Shown here: in pieces, positions 44,267-53,458 of the stretch | How positions within the stretch are numbered: position 1 is the stretch's first letter | How the letters are laid out: each line of letters opens with the position of its first letter | Assembly (NCBI GenBank): GCA_963806455.1 | Contig: CAWDXZ010000005.1 | Coordinates: forward strand, 124,001-188,000 | Direction of reading: 5' to 3' | Length of the DNA stretch: 64,000 nt | From: Bog-756 sp963806455 | GTDB taxonomy: Bacteria > Actinomycetota > Acidimicrobiia > Acidimicrobiales > RAAP-2 | Translations under genes and position numbers: made by a program | Notes under the pieces: model-generated | Seen by the model: only the letters and a program-made list of their open reading frames with translations | Database searches by the model: none | Told to the model about the DNA's origin: nothing

Positions 44267-45523
44267 CTACCGCCGGTTCCGGACCGTGATGCTCGTCGGC
44301 GGGCTGACGCCATTGCCACTGGCATTGAAGGCCTGCGAGAAGAGCAGATACGAGCCATTGGGGACCGTCTTGGTGTTCCAGGTGGAGATCCAGCCGAAGG
44401 AGGTCAACGTGCCGGTGCCGATGACCTGGCCGAAATAGGAGCCCCCGAAGAGCACGAACCGGACGCTGGTGGCGTTCGTTGCCGAGGCGTCCAGGGTCGC
44501 CGTCTTCGACAACTTCGCCCCGTTGGAGGGGATGAGGATGCTCGTCGTAGGTGGGTTGTCGACGAACAGAGGGGCTGAGGCGGTGTTGGCCAGCGGCAAC
44601 CCCTCAAGGGTGCTGCTGACCTGGACCGTCACGGTCTCCGGCCCGGCCAGCGTGGACGGGACCGTGAAACCCCCGGAGATGGCCGGTGGGGAGAAGGTGC
44701 CTGCGTCGTAGCTTGCCGGCGCCACCTGCACGGTTGAGGGTACCCGGACCTGTTTCCCCTTCGGATCCGCCACGGTGACCGTCACGGTCGGCGCCGAGCT
44801 CGAACCACCGCTGAGGCCGGCCTGGAGGGCCGCCAGGGTGGACACCCACCAGTAGGTGCTCGCCCCGGCGGCGTCACGGACCGAGACGGTCTGATCGGGT
44901 GCCGCGGTCGACGCCGACAGGGACAGCGTCGGGTTCGGAGGGAGCAAAGGGAAACCCGAGTACTCGAAGACGGCGCTGCCGGCGGCAACCGGCTTGAAGC
45001 TGGTCAGGTCGATCATCGCCACGGCACAGCCGATCAGCCCCGAGTTGAACTGCTCCTGTGGTGGAGGACAGGCGGCGTTCGGGTCGAGGGGTTGGAAGGT
45101 CGGCACGGTCCAGTCGAGGCTGAGGTTCCCCGACAGGTCCGAGATGGGGAGAGCCTCCGACGCAAGGTCGATCTCCTTCAACGCTGACAACAGGGCCGTC
45201 AGGCCGGCCAACGAGACGACCTGGCCCGAGAGCAGAGGCCTGGCGGCGGGGTCGATCCCCAGGAGCAGGCTGGTCCCGACCACCAGGTAGGGGTGCAGGG
45301 CGGGCAGGCCCGAACAACTGATGGCGATGTTGTCGCCCGCCGAGACTCCGGTGACCAGCGGCAGGGCGCTTCCGTTGAAGGTGCACGCCGGTGCGGCCGT
45401 GGCCGCCCGAGGCTCCGCGGCGACGGCACGGGCCGTGGCACCCTGGGCGGTTATCCCCACCGCCACGGTCGACACCACGACGGCGGTGATGACCAGAACA
45501 AGTCTGACTGAACGAACGCGCAA
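44267..45523 (-). CDS. Secreted protein with C-terminal Ig-like domain
   Basis: About 418 aa from TTG 45523, preceded by AGGGGGGA; an ATG at 45619 gives 450 aa but an odd N-terminus. Signal peptide MRVRSVRLVLVITAVVVSTV. The middle has no recognised domain; four Cys occur in the first 170 mature residues. The last 90 residues, PPTTSILIPSNGAKLSKTAT ... WISTWNTKTVPNGSYLLFSQ, form a bacterial Ig-like (Big/TIG-type) module common in surface proteins. Probably exported; ligand unknown. Confidence 0.65.
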   Translation of the reverse strand: MRVRSVRLVLVITAVVVSTVAVGITAQGATARAVAAEPRAATAAPACTFNGSALPLVTGVSAGDNIAISCSGLPALHPYLVVGTSLLLGIDPAARPLLSGQVVSLAGLTALLSALKEIDLASEALPISDLSGNLSLDWTVPTFQPLDPNAACPPPQEQFNSGLIGCAVAMIDLTSFKPVAAGSAVFEYSGFPLLPPNPTLSLSASTAAPDQTVSVRDAAGASTYWWVSTLAALQAGLSGGSSSAPTVTVTVADPKGKQVRVPSTVQVAPASYDAGTFSPPAISGGFTVPSTLAGPETVTVQVSSTLEGLPLANTASAPLFVDNPPTTSILIPSNGAKLSKTATLDASATNATSVRFVLFGGSYFGQVIGTGTLTSFGWISTWNTKTVPNGSYLLFSQAFNASGNGVSPPTSITVRNRR

Positions 45524-45825
45524 CGGTGGGTCCCCCCTGATTGTGCCCGACACCCGACCGAGCTTCGGGCTGCCGGCAGAAAACCTCCGTAGGCGATACC
45601 CATGGCCGATGGACGCCAAACACGCCCGTCGAACAGGGAGTTTCGCCCGATGGGAGGGTGGTTCGATCGGCCCCGACAGAGGCCCGTCCCACCTGATCCC
45701 GAGGGGAGGGACCTCTGGCCCTGGTCGAAACAGGCAACTCCTCCTAGCTTCTCAGGAGACACAGCGTCACAAGTCGGCGTCGCCAACAGGGGCCGCCGGT
45801 CCATCCATCGGCAAGGGAGCACTGC

Positions 45826-45978
45826 ATGGCCTTCATCCTCGGTGCCATCTACATCGTCCTACTGATCACCCTCGGCATCGTCTCGATCAGGAAAGGACAC
45901 TGGGTGATGTTCCTCATCGGGCTCTTCATCCCCCTCTTCTGGATCATCGGAGCCCTCATGCCGAGACGGGTTCGCTGA
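45826..45978 (+). CDS. Small two-helix membrane protein (50 aa)
   Basis: ATG 45826 follows AAGGGAG at an ideal distance. The 50-residue product has two hydrophobic helices (FILGAIYIVLLITLGIVS and MFLIGLFIPLFWIIGALM) joined by IRKGHWV and ends in PRRVR. I recall similar small proteins with GHWVMF...FP.FW.IGA in actinobacteria. It is too short for most automated calls, stands alone, and may be a membrane stress or modulator peptide. Confidence 0.65.
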   Translation: MAFILGAIYIVLLITLGIVSIRKGHWVMFLIGLFIPLFWIIGALMPRRVR

Positions 45979-46030
45979 CACTCCCGACGCGTAGCTTCGG
46001 CACGTCCGTCCCCTTCGACACGGCTTCCTC

Positions 46031-48106
46031 CTACCTCGCTTCCCTCGCGATCGGCGGGAGCACCCGGGGTCCGATCCATCGGGCAAAGTCCTCGACCTCT
46101 CGGGCGGTCTCCGGCAAGGGAGCAGTTTCGTCGAAGGCGTTGAAGAAGGGGAAATGGATGCCGTCGGGCGCTCGTACGACCGTGTTGCCGATGGTGGAGG
46201 CAAACCGGCCGCCGGGTGAGACGATGCGGTTCACGTCGTCGAGTGCCGTGCTGCGGGGATTTGCCTTCGCCACCTCGCGCACCAAGCGGTTGTAGTCACG
46301 AACGCGCACCGGGTCGTCCTCGGGACGTGGCATACCGTCGGGTTCCTCCCCTGAGCTGTAGTACGGCGCCGTCATCAACACGACCCGACTGCCCCGGCTC
46401 GTGGCGATCGAGACGAACCGCTGGAGCTGCTGTTGCACGTAGTGGGCATAGGCCGGATGCGTGATGTTGGTCAGGCGTCCGGCCAGGTCGGTCCGGTCGA
46501 AGACCTCCCACCGTCCGGCCAACAGCACGACCGCGCGCGGTCGATACCGAACCAGCTCGTCCTCCAATCGCGCCGGCCACTGCTGGCTGCGCGGTGCACC
46601 GGTATTGCAGGCGGCAGGCAACGGGCTCCGCGCGCCCTCCGATTCGAAGTACCGACCCTCGGCCACGCCGCACCCCTCCAGTCCCTCGTCGATCACATCG
46701 ATGCCGTCGTGGGACTCATTCGCCCAGTAGGCGAGCGAGAGACCCAAGGTCACGGCAGTCGAGTCACCGGACACGAGCACGGGGACGAGGTGGCGACCGG
46801 TCGGACCGGTGAGGGCCCGGGCCTCACCGGTCGATCCGAAGGCCAGCGCCTCCGATGTGGTCCCGGCCACGACCACGGCCACGGTGGCCACCAGGAGGGC
46901 GGTGGCGGGGACGGCCGCCCGCAGGCTGCGCCAGAAGGTCCCGTACATGACCGGCCGCTCGACGAGGTAGTAGCTGGCGGCGGCGAGGCCGAGGGTGGCC
47001 GACAGGCGGACGGCGACCAGGGGGAGGCCGGTCCGCCCGGTCCGGGCGGCATCGAGGTACACGTAGACCGGGTAGTGCCAGAGGTAGGCGCCATAGGAGA
47101 TGGTGCCGAGCCACACCATGGGCCGGCGGGACAGCCCCCAGGCGATGGGCCCCCGGGGCACGCACACCGCGGCCAGGATGAGGGCGGCGGCCGACAGGGC
47201 CGAGAGGAGGAACCCGCCCCGGTAGTCGAAGGCGGCCGTGCCGGTCTGGCCGTAGGTGAGGGCGAGGGTGCCGGCGAGGCCGAGGAGGCCGAGGAGGCCG
47301 AGGGCCGCCCCGGACCCCGCCGAGCGGGCGACCGGGGCCATCCCCTGGCGCCCCCGGCGCCGCTCCACCAGGGTCAGCCCACAGGCCAGGGTCGCCCCGA
47401 CCAGGATGGACTGGGCGTGGGTGTCGGTGCCGAAGTAGAGCCGGGTGGTGTCGGCCCCCGGGTGGTAGAGCAGGGCCATCTCGGCCGCCGAGGCGAGGGC
47501 CCCGGCGGCCGACACCCAGAGCAGGGCCCGCAGGCCCCGGGCATAGGTCCGGGCCAGGGTCATCACGGCCAGGACCACCAGGGGCCAGACCAGGTAGAAC
47601 TGCTCCTCGACGGCCAAGGACCAGGTGTGGGTGAGGGGGGACACCGCCCCCGTGGCCACGAAGTAGTTGCCCCGGCCGGCGATCTGGAACCAGTTGGAGA
47701 AGTAGAACAGGGCCGAGAGGGCGCTCATCCGGAAGTCGGGGTAGAGGCCGGCGGGCTCGGCGAAGCGCACCAGCACGGTGACGGCCACCAGCACCACCAC
47801 CAGGGCGGGCAGCAGCCGCCGGGCCCGGCGCAGCCAGAAGGCCGACAGCTTGATCCGGCCCCGCCGGCCGTACTCGCCGACCAGCAGCCCGGTGATCAGG
47901 TAGCCGGAGAGGACGTAGAAGATGTCCAGGCTGAAGAAGCCCCCCCGGAGCCACCCCAGCCCGAAGTGGTACCCCATGATGATGAGCAGGGCCAGCGCCC
48001 GCAGGCCGTCGAGGGCGGCGACCCGCTCCTGGCCGGTGGCCGACGAGGCGGTCGGGGTCGCGCCGCGGTTTGCCGTCCTTTGGCCAGTTCCGCCGGGGCC
48101 CCTCAC
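46031..48106 (-). CDS. OafA/YrhL-type acyltransferase with C-terminal SGNH domain
   Basis: 691 aa. The N-terminal acyltransferase-3 domain has about ten membrane helices and the motifs ALDGLRALALLIIMGYHFG (catalytic-type His) and SLDIFYVLSGYLITGLL, and later THTWSLAVEEQFYLVWPL. Residues about 430-690 form an extracytoplasmic SGNH-hydrolase-like domain with GDSTAVTLGLSLAY and a C-terminal DGIHFPFFNAFDE (Asp-x-x-His). Such fusions O-acetylate cell-wall or surface sugars. GTG start at 48106. Confidence 0.92.
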   Translation of the reverse strand: MRGPGGTGQRTANRGATPTASSATGQERVAALDGLRALALLIIMGYHFGLGWLRGGFFSLDIFYVLSGYLITGLLVGEYGRRGRIKLSAFWLRRARRLLPALVVVLVAVTVLVRFAEPAGLYPDFRMSALSALFYFSNWFQIAGRGNYFVATGAVSPLTHTWSLAVEEQFYLVWPLVVLAVMTLARTYARGLRALLWVSAAGALASAAEMALLYHPGADTTRLYFGTDTHAQSILVGATLACGLTLVERRRGRQGMAPVARSAGSGAALGLLGLLGLAGTLALTYGQTGTAAFDYRGGFLLSALSAAALILAAVCVPRGPIAWGLSRRPMVWLGTISYGAYLWHYPVYVYLDAARTGRTGLPLVAVRLSATLGLAAASYYLVERPVMYGTFWRSLRAAVPATALLVATVAVVVAGTTSEALAFGSTGEARALTGPTGRHLVPVLVSGDSTAVTLGLSLAYWANESHDGIDVIDEGLEGCGVAEGRYFESEGARSPLPAACNTGAPRSQQWPARLEDELVRYRPRAVVLLAGRWEVFDRTDLAGRLTNITHPAYAHYVQQQLQRFVSIATSRGSRVVLMTAPYYSSGEEPDGMPRPEDDPVRVRDYNRLVREVAKANPRSTALDDVNRIVSPGGRFASTIGNTVVRAPDGIHFPFFNAFDETAPLPETAREVEDFARWIGPRVLPPIAREAR

Positions 48107-48313
48107 TCCCGCCAGAGCTCATTCCGCATGTGTTGCCTGAGCCTGATGAAGAGAACCTAGAGCCCCGGGGCACCCGGCGTCCGGTCAGGCTCGTGATCAC
48201 GCGCAATCCGGTCGGCCGGGCCGGCCCGTAGGTCCCGGTCCTCCCCACCCGAGTTCGCCACCCGTTCACAGTCGGGCTGTCTGCCTGGCGGCTCAGGCGC
48301 TCGCGCCCCAGGG

Positions 48314-48973
48314 CTACTTCAGGATGTTCACCGCCCTGGCTATCACCAGCCCCAGGATGAGGAGGGAGGCCATCGCCTGGACGGCCATGGCCAACTTGGC
48401 CCAACGGGCGAGAGGCATCACATCGGTGGGGCTGAACGCAGTGGCGTTGGTGAAGCCGAGGTACAGGTAGTCGAAGAACTCCGGTCTCCAACCGGGGCGC
48501 GTCACCTGAGGATTGAGATGCTCGGGAAAGGCCAGCTCTGGGTACTCCGGCGCGGCGCGGGCGCGGGACTCGGGTCCGCCGCCGTCCAGTTCCCAGTAGA
48601 GGAAGGCAAAGGTGATGAGCACATAGACCCACGTCAATGAGCCGACCCGGAGGAGCTGTCCCGGTGAGTTGGTGTCGGGTCCTCCCCGGATGAGGTCGAC
48701 CACCAGTCGAGTGGTAGCCGCCGTGGCTCCGCCGACGAGGATGGTCACCAGCCCGATCGAAAGGGTCCGGACGATCGTCGACCGGCGATCGATGCGGCCC
48801 GGGTCAGCGACCATGAGGGCGACGAGCAGCAGGGCTTCGAGCACCGGGACGATCCAGATCGGACCGACGGTGAACCTCTGCGGCAGCAAGAACGGCAGGG
48901 TCATGGCAACCACGAGAGTCACGGCCATGGGCCAACGGCGCTCACCCACCACGGCACTGCTCTGGAGCTCCAT
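48314..48973 (-). CDS. Membrane protein with K+-channel-like pore loop lacking the selectivity filter (copy 2)
   Basis: 219 aa, a paralog of the protein at 41184. It has five membrane helices and the same loop, FFDYLYLGFTNATAFSPTDV-MPL, followed by the final helix ending VIARAVNILK. It lacks the long N-terminal extension of copy 1. A good ribosome site (GGTAGAGGG) precedes ATG 48973. It is 207 bp upstream of the acyltransferase on the same strand. Conservation of TAFSPTD in both copies shows that the changed filter is under selection, not decayed. Confidence 0.65.
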   Translation of the reverse strand: MELQSSAVVGERRWPMAVTLVVAMTLPFLLPQRFTVGPIWIVPVLEALLLVALMVADPGRIDRRSTIVRTLSIGLVTILVGGATAATTRLVVDLIRGGPDTNSPGQLLRVGSLTWVYVLITFAFLYWELDGGGPESRARAAPEYPELAFPEHLNPQVTRPGWRPEFFDYLYLGFTNATAFSPTDVMPLARWAKLAMAVQAMASLLILGLVIARAVNILK

Positions 48974-49271
48974 CCCTCTACCTGCCTCTCCGAGGCGACC
49001 TATCGGCCCCGAGGATCACAGCCACACCGTTCCATATGCAGCGCTCGCTTTCCCGACCCGGGCCGATCGGGACCAAATGTCCTCTCGTGGGACCGAGGGG
49101 GCGAGTCCCGGCCTGGGGCACTGACCAGGTGCCCGGAATGAGGGCGATCGAGCAGGCATTCGGGTGGAACCCCTCGATGCCGGGCGGTCGGCTCCACGAG
49201 CACACAGTCGCACTGGGCCTCCCCCGGGGCTCCTCGCCACAGGCCATCGCCGGGCACGATCTCTCCTGGCG

Positions 49272-50051
49272 CTACGGGGCGTCGATGGTGACGGGAACCG
49301 GCTCATAGGTAATACGGATGCTCCGAGAGTAGATGCAACGGCCGATGACCTCATACTGGCCCGGTTCGGTTGAGGCCGGCACGGTCAGCGGGACGTGCCA
49401 TGGTCCACCATCGCCGGTCGGTCCGACGACCTCGCCGATACCGGTGAGATTGTCGGGCGGATGGGCACTGGGTGACCAGAGAAAGACATCGGGGTTCGAT
49501 ATCGCATCGCACCCACCCCCGCCCGAACCCACGTCGAGGATGCCACCCGCGTGCATTGTGGTACCCGGCGTCACCTGCAGAACATATGGCGTTGTCACGG
49601 TCACCGGGACAGATCGGTAGGTCAACGCCGCTGTGCCGACGCTCGGGTCCTCACAGAATGCGGCAAGTTTCGACGCGCCGATGATGGCGGCTGGGACCGA
49701 AGTGGTGATCGTCCAGCGACCATCGGCCCGGACGGCGGCCTGTCCGAGGTCTTCGTAGAACGGGTAGCTCACCTGCGGGCCGCCGGTCGGGCTCTGCTCC
49801 AGAGCCACCTTTCCGAGGAACCCCGGCTCACATCGGCTGCCGCTGACGGTGACCTGACCTCCGACCTGCAAGGTGGTCGAACTAACCGCGATGGTCGGCG
49901 CGATCTTCGACCGAGGGGCATTGGACGTCGGAGCGGGGCGAGCCGAGCCGGCTGGCTCGGTGCCAGCCGTCGACCCTGAGGTGCACGCGGACAAACCGCC
50001 ACCAGTGAGGGTGACCAGAGCGACCCATCCGATGAGGTACCCGCGGTGCAC
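49272..50051 (-). CDS. Lipoprotein, function unknown
   Basis: 259 aa from GTG 50051 with an AGGGAGGGAG ribosome site. The signal peptide ends in the lipobox GLSAC (Cys23). A Ser/Thr/Pro linker is followed by two beta-rich repeats resembling Ig-like or 'bacterial surface' domains: TIAVSSTTLQVGGQVTVSGS and PYVLQVTPGTTMHAGGILDVG each start a domain of about 100 residues with paired Cys. It is probably anchored outside the membrane. No enzymatic motif is seen. Confidence 0.65.
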   Translation of the reverse strand: MHRGYLIGWVALVTLTGGGLSACTSGSTAGTEPAGSARPAPTSNAPRSKIAPTIAVSSTTLQVGGQVTVSGSRCEPGFLGKVALEQSPTGGPQVSYPFYEDLGQAAVRADGRWTITTSVPAAIIGASKLAAFCEDPSVGTAALTYRSVPVTVTTPYVLQVTPGTTMHAGGILDVGSGGGGCDAISNPDVFLWSPSAHPPDNLTGIGEVVGPTGDGGPWHVPLTVPASTEPGQYEVIGRCIYSRSIRITYEPVPVTIDAP

Positions 50052-50060
50052 CTGTGACTC

Positions 50061-50092
50061 CCTCCCTATGAGACGCCCTCCCTATGAGACGC
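50061..50092. repeat. 16-bp tandem duplication in the leader of the lipoprotein gene
   Basis: CCTCCCTATGAGACGC occurs twice in succession (50061-50076 and 50077-50092). On the minus strand each copy carries a TAGGGAGG Shine-Dalgarno-like sequence, so the duplication doubles a potential ribosome site just before the GTG start. The rest of 50052-50379 shows no gene. Confidence 0.75.
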
Positions 50093-50379
50093 CGGGTCGA
50101 CCCACCGTCGATGAAGGACAGCAGGTGTAGCGCGACCAGTCGCTTGATCGGATTGGGGCGCAGGCTTGGCTCGTCGATTGGGTCGGGGCGGTCACCGAGC
50201 TGTCAGTCTACGCATCGGTGAACGGTGCGCTTCCTGCCACCGGCCGTCCGTGCGACGGAGTGAGATCCCCTTTGTCCATGCTTTCACTGCTCTCCGTCCC
50301 GCCGCCGTCCCTGTGCTCCATTTGGCGCTCGTCAGAGCTGGCAGAGCGCGTGCATTCCGATTGGCATAAGGTCCTGCAC

Positions 50380-50871
50380 ATGGACGTCTCCGCTTACAGC
50401 CATTCCGAGAGTGTCAGGATCGACTGCCCGCCCGCTGAGGTTTTTGCGATCGTCAGCGACGTGACACGTGTCGGCGACCTCAGCCCGGTGTGTCAAACCG
50501 GAACCTGGGATGATGCCGCGCGGGCAGGCGAGACAGGTGCTTGGTTCACTGGCCACAATGCCATCGGGGACATCAGCTGGGACACCCGCTGCAAGGTCGT
50601 CGTCTCAAACCCGGCCCGAGAGTTCTCCTTTGTCAACTTCGGGCCGAGCGGTGACGTCGAGCTCGTGCGCTGGGGATATACGTTTGAGGAGAGCGGCCAT
50701 GGTACCGACGTGACTGAGTCGTGGCAGGTCCTTCCCGCTTATCCGGATTTCGTTCGCGCCGGCGACCAGAACATCGACGTCGAAGCGCGCCTCGACGGGA
50801 TGGCCCAGATGGCCCGGGACGGCATCAAGGCGACGCTCGCCAGCCTCAAACGCATAGCCGAGTCCTCGTAG
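50380..50871 (+). CDS. SRPBCC family (polyketide-cyclase/START-like) protein
   Basis: 163 aa from ATG 50380. SVRIDCPPAEVFAIVSDVTR is the standard N-terminal strand-helix of SRPBCC lipid/ligand-binding proteins; WGYTFEESGHGTDVTESWQV and the final long helix MAQMARDGIKATLASLKR complete the helix-grip fold. It probably binds a hydrophobic ligand. The frame is open upstream to 50218 but this part lacks family features. Confidence 0.8.
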   Translation: MDVSAYSHSESVRIDCPPAEVFAIVSDVTRVGDLSPVCQTGTWDDAARAGETGAWFTGHNAIGDISWDTRCKVVVSNPAREFSFVNFGPSGDVELVRWGYTFEESGHGTDVTESWQVLPAYPDFVRAGDQNIDVEARLDGMAQMARDGIKATLASLKRIAESS

Positions 50872-51063
50872 AGAACCCAACCTCTGAGTCGATTGGGGCA
50901 TCCGGGCCTGGCCGTTGGAAGGGTCCTCCTGCAACGTCGCGAGTCGATCACGGAGAGTCCTTGTGGCGTGGCCGAGTTCGCCGCGGCCCTCCAACGCGCC
51001 CGGCGATTTCCGCCGGGGGTTCGTCGGCTGGCGGACTGCTCGCTGTCGGGCGCCAAGCACTTC

Positions 51064-51879
51064 TCAGTCTGTTCGACGGAGAAAGACTGAAATCGAGGTA
51101 AAGATCCGACCATCCTGCTCGAGCAAAATGTGTGGATATTCGGTATGACCTCGAAGTGAATCAGCCAGAGCATCCTCGAGATGGATCACCTTCATTGTTG
51201 TAAGATCGCTCAAACCAAACTCTATGGGCTCAATCAGAGCTAGTCCGGGCACATCGCTGCATACTGACTCAATTTGATCCGGTGTACTGAGCAGCAAATG
51301 TTCCTCATGGAACGTGTCGGCTCCATTAACGATTACCTCGGTGGTAAACGCCACCGTGCCACCGCCTCTTACGACCCGGTGCTGCTCGATCAGAGCCTGA
51401 CGAACGCCAGGTAACCCGCCGAAGTGCTCGACTGAACTGAGGCTGTAGACAGCATCAAAGGTCTCGTCCTCGTACCGAAGGTCCAGTGCATTCATGTATT
51501 GAACGACCAATCGTCGTCGATTGTACGGGCATGAGGCCAAGGAGTCGGGATCGCGAAGCATGGTCATGTCGGCCTCCAGCTCTGCGAACGGCCCCATGCC
51601 ATAAATGTCGGTAGCAAATGCCCATCGGACTCGATTGGTTAGCTCGAATACAAGGGCCTCGTGCCCAGCAGCTACCGCCAGTATTGTCGCATCCCGATCT
51701 AAAACACCAAGATGTTCCAGGCCACAGTAGACCTGGGCAAATTCCCAGTGTTTTCTGTGCTCCATATGAACTGGATAGTCCCCGCTCTGATGAAGAAAGC
51801 CCGGCAGAATTCTTCGCATAGTTTGAGCTCGACCGTCCGTCTGCCAGTCTTCGAGATTGCAGATCTTGTTCAGTCTCAC
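51064..51879 (-). CDS. Class I SAM-dependent methyltransferase
   Basis: 271 aa from a GTG at 51879. The Rossmann region reads ILAVAAGHEALVFEL (an A-A-G-H variant of the usual GxGxG), with the acidic residue in ATDIYG, and a late motif AVYSLSSVEHFGG typical of Methyltransf_11. It is visibly AT-richer in sequence and codon choice than most genes in the window, suggesting acquisition by transfer. The function is likely modification of a sugar or small metabolite. Confidence 0.75.
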   Translation of the reverse strand: MRLNKICNLEDWQTDGRAQTMRRILPGFLHQSGDYPVHMEHRKHWEFAQVYCGLEHLGVLDRDATILAVAAGHEALVFELTNRVRWAFATDIYGMGPFAELEADMTMLRDPDSLASCPYNRRRLVVQYMNALDLRYEDETFDAVYSLSSVEHFGGLPGVRQALIEQHRVVRGGGTVAFTTEVIVNGADTFHEEHLLLSTPDQIESVCSDVPGLALIEPIEFGLSDLTTMKVIHLEDALADSLRGHTEYPHILLEQDGRIFTSISVFLRRTD

Positions 51880-52781
51880 GGGAACAACCTACTTCCCGAT
51901 GATCATGCAACGGCGTGCTCGCTCCATAGCACGCCCGAATGGGTCCTTCGGGCCGAGAGAGGCGATTGGGGTGCGTTTGCGTGACCGTCGGGTGGCTGTC
52001 AAAAGGACCCCGCCTCACGGCCAGGTGGACGGCCTCGATGCCCATTTTTGGGTCGGCAGGACGGTCGTCTCCCGGGCAGGTTGGACTCCCAGTGGCTTCG
52101 GGACTGGTCAAGATCTGATCAACCCAGAACGATCCACGAGATCGCAGCTGGGGTCCACCTGCCTGGGGGCTCCCACGACTGCGATGCCGGACCTCCGCGG
52201 AGACGACCCACGGCGCGCGATCGTGCCCTTCCCGACTCCTCGACGATGGCCCTTCTCGGGTACAGAACAGGGTGATGGCGGTGGTCCGCGTCGAGATCTG
52301 GTCGGTCGCGCTGCTGTCCAGAGGTCGGCGTCATCACTCAGTTGAAGGTCGACCGCTGGTCGATCTGCCGGCCTTCCGGCGTTCGAGCCGCTTGTGACGC
52401 AAGGCGCAAGCATGACCGGCTCGTCGCGAGCCGAGCTGTCGCAAGTCATGTGGACCGAAGAGGCGACAGGCATCATCGCTCGCCGTCAGGGTCTTCACCG
52501 CCGGTTCCCAATGGGTCGCGACAGGTCAGGCGCCACGCTGTCGCGTGAACGCGAGACGGCTGGCGAGTGCGGCTTCGGCCGGCACCTTGAACCGTCACCG
52601 CCTGTGGGGAATGAGGGACGACCAGCGACAAACCAGGCTGGCTATACGGGCTCCTGATCGGGTCCGGCAGAATCCGCCGTACCCGCCCCCATTGACGATG
52701 CCGTCACCCCCCGTCGAGGTCACATCATCAGATCGCCGACCGGAGGGGCAATGTGGACCTCTCCGGCAGGTAGTCAGCTGA
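51880..52781. other. Gene-poor stretch between accessory genes
   Basis: About 900 bases. Several short frames are open on both strands, but none has a ribosome site, consistent codon bias or a recognisable motif. It may contain eroded coding sequence. No RNA gene or repeat was seen. Confidence 0.35.
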
Positions 52782-53231
52782 TCAGACCTTGAACACGCTG
52801 CCCTTCACCAAGGCCAGATGGCCATTCCTGGTGACGCAGAACTCACCTGATCCGCCGTCCCCGACCTTGATCACCGAGGCTGCACTTCCACTGACAGCCG
52901 TGACCACGTCCGAGGCGTCGTACTCCTTCGACCCCGTCGCGCAGATCCCTTGGCCAGGACTCGTGACCGAACCCGACAGCGACACCGAACCCGGGTGCTT
53001 GCCGGCCCAGCTGATCGTTCCACCAGTGGCAAGCGAGGTACCCACTGCGTTCCCTTTGGCAAACGGGGTGCTGCAACCCTTGAAGTGAACGGTTCCGGTG
53101 AGCGACCCGGAGACTTTGGCGCAGGTAACCGGGGACGAGGCTCCGGCTGTACCAGACAATCCGACGATCCCCACCGTCGCTGCCGATATTGGAATCGCCA
53201 ATGCTGCCGCTGCAACCAGGATCTTCTGCAT
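52782..53231 (-). CDS. Small secreted protein (149 aa)
   Basis: ATG 53231 follows AAGGGGGAA. Signal peptide MQKILVAAAALAIPISAATV...AGASS (about 1-32). The mature part of about 117 aa is Gly/Ser-rich with four Cys (VTCAKVSG, FKGCSTPF, GICATGSK, EFCVTRNG) and the look of a small beta-sandwich. I recall similar short exported proteins in actinobacteria without known function. A perfect inverted repeat lies in its leader (53249-53272). Confidence 0.7.
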   Translation of the reverse strand: MQKILVAAAALAIPISAATVGIVGLSGTAGASSPVTCAKVSGSLTGTVHFKGCSTPFAKGNAVGTSLATGGTISWAGKHPGSVSLSGSVTSPGQGICATGSKEYDASDVVTAVSGSAASVIKVGDGGSGEFCVTRNGHLALVKGSVFKV

Positions 53232-53248
53232 TGTTCCCCCTTGCTCGG

Positions 53249-53272
53249 AATGCATCCTCCACCAGATGCATT
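53249..53272. promoter_or_regulatory. Perfect inverted repeat in the leader of the small secreted protein
   Basis: AATGCATC-CTCCACCA-GATGCATT, 8-bp arms around an 8-nt spacer, 18 bp upstream of the ATG at 53231. It could be a dimeric operator or an mRNA hairpin close to the ribosome site. Confidence 0.5.
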
Positions 53273-53458
53273 TCTGAACACAGTACCGGGGGGATGTTAG
53301 GGAACTATTAGGAGTTCACCCCTCGTTGGGACATTTCGGAGCCGAACAACCGACGGACCTCCTCACTTCTGACTATCCGAGCGCCCGTCCGGTTATCCAC
53401 AGGCTCGGAAATTCCGGCCGGGGCTCCGGGCGTCCGGCGTGCACCTGGGCTTGCGGGA

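Noticed and set aside
46433..48160. 575-codon plus-strand frame
   Set aside because: Antisense to the OafA-type acyltransferase; composition dominated by Gly/Gln/Glu/His as in other shadows.
51857..52781. Short frames as genes or a decayed transposase
   Set aside because: No frame shows a ribosome site, codon bias or recognisable motif, and no inverted repeats bracket the region.
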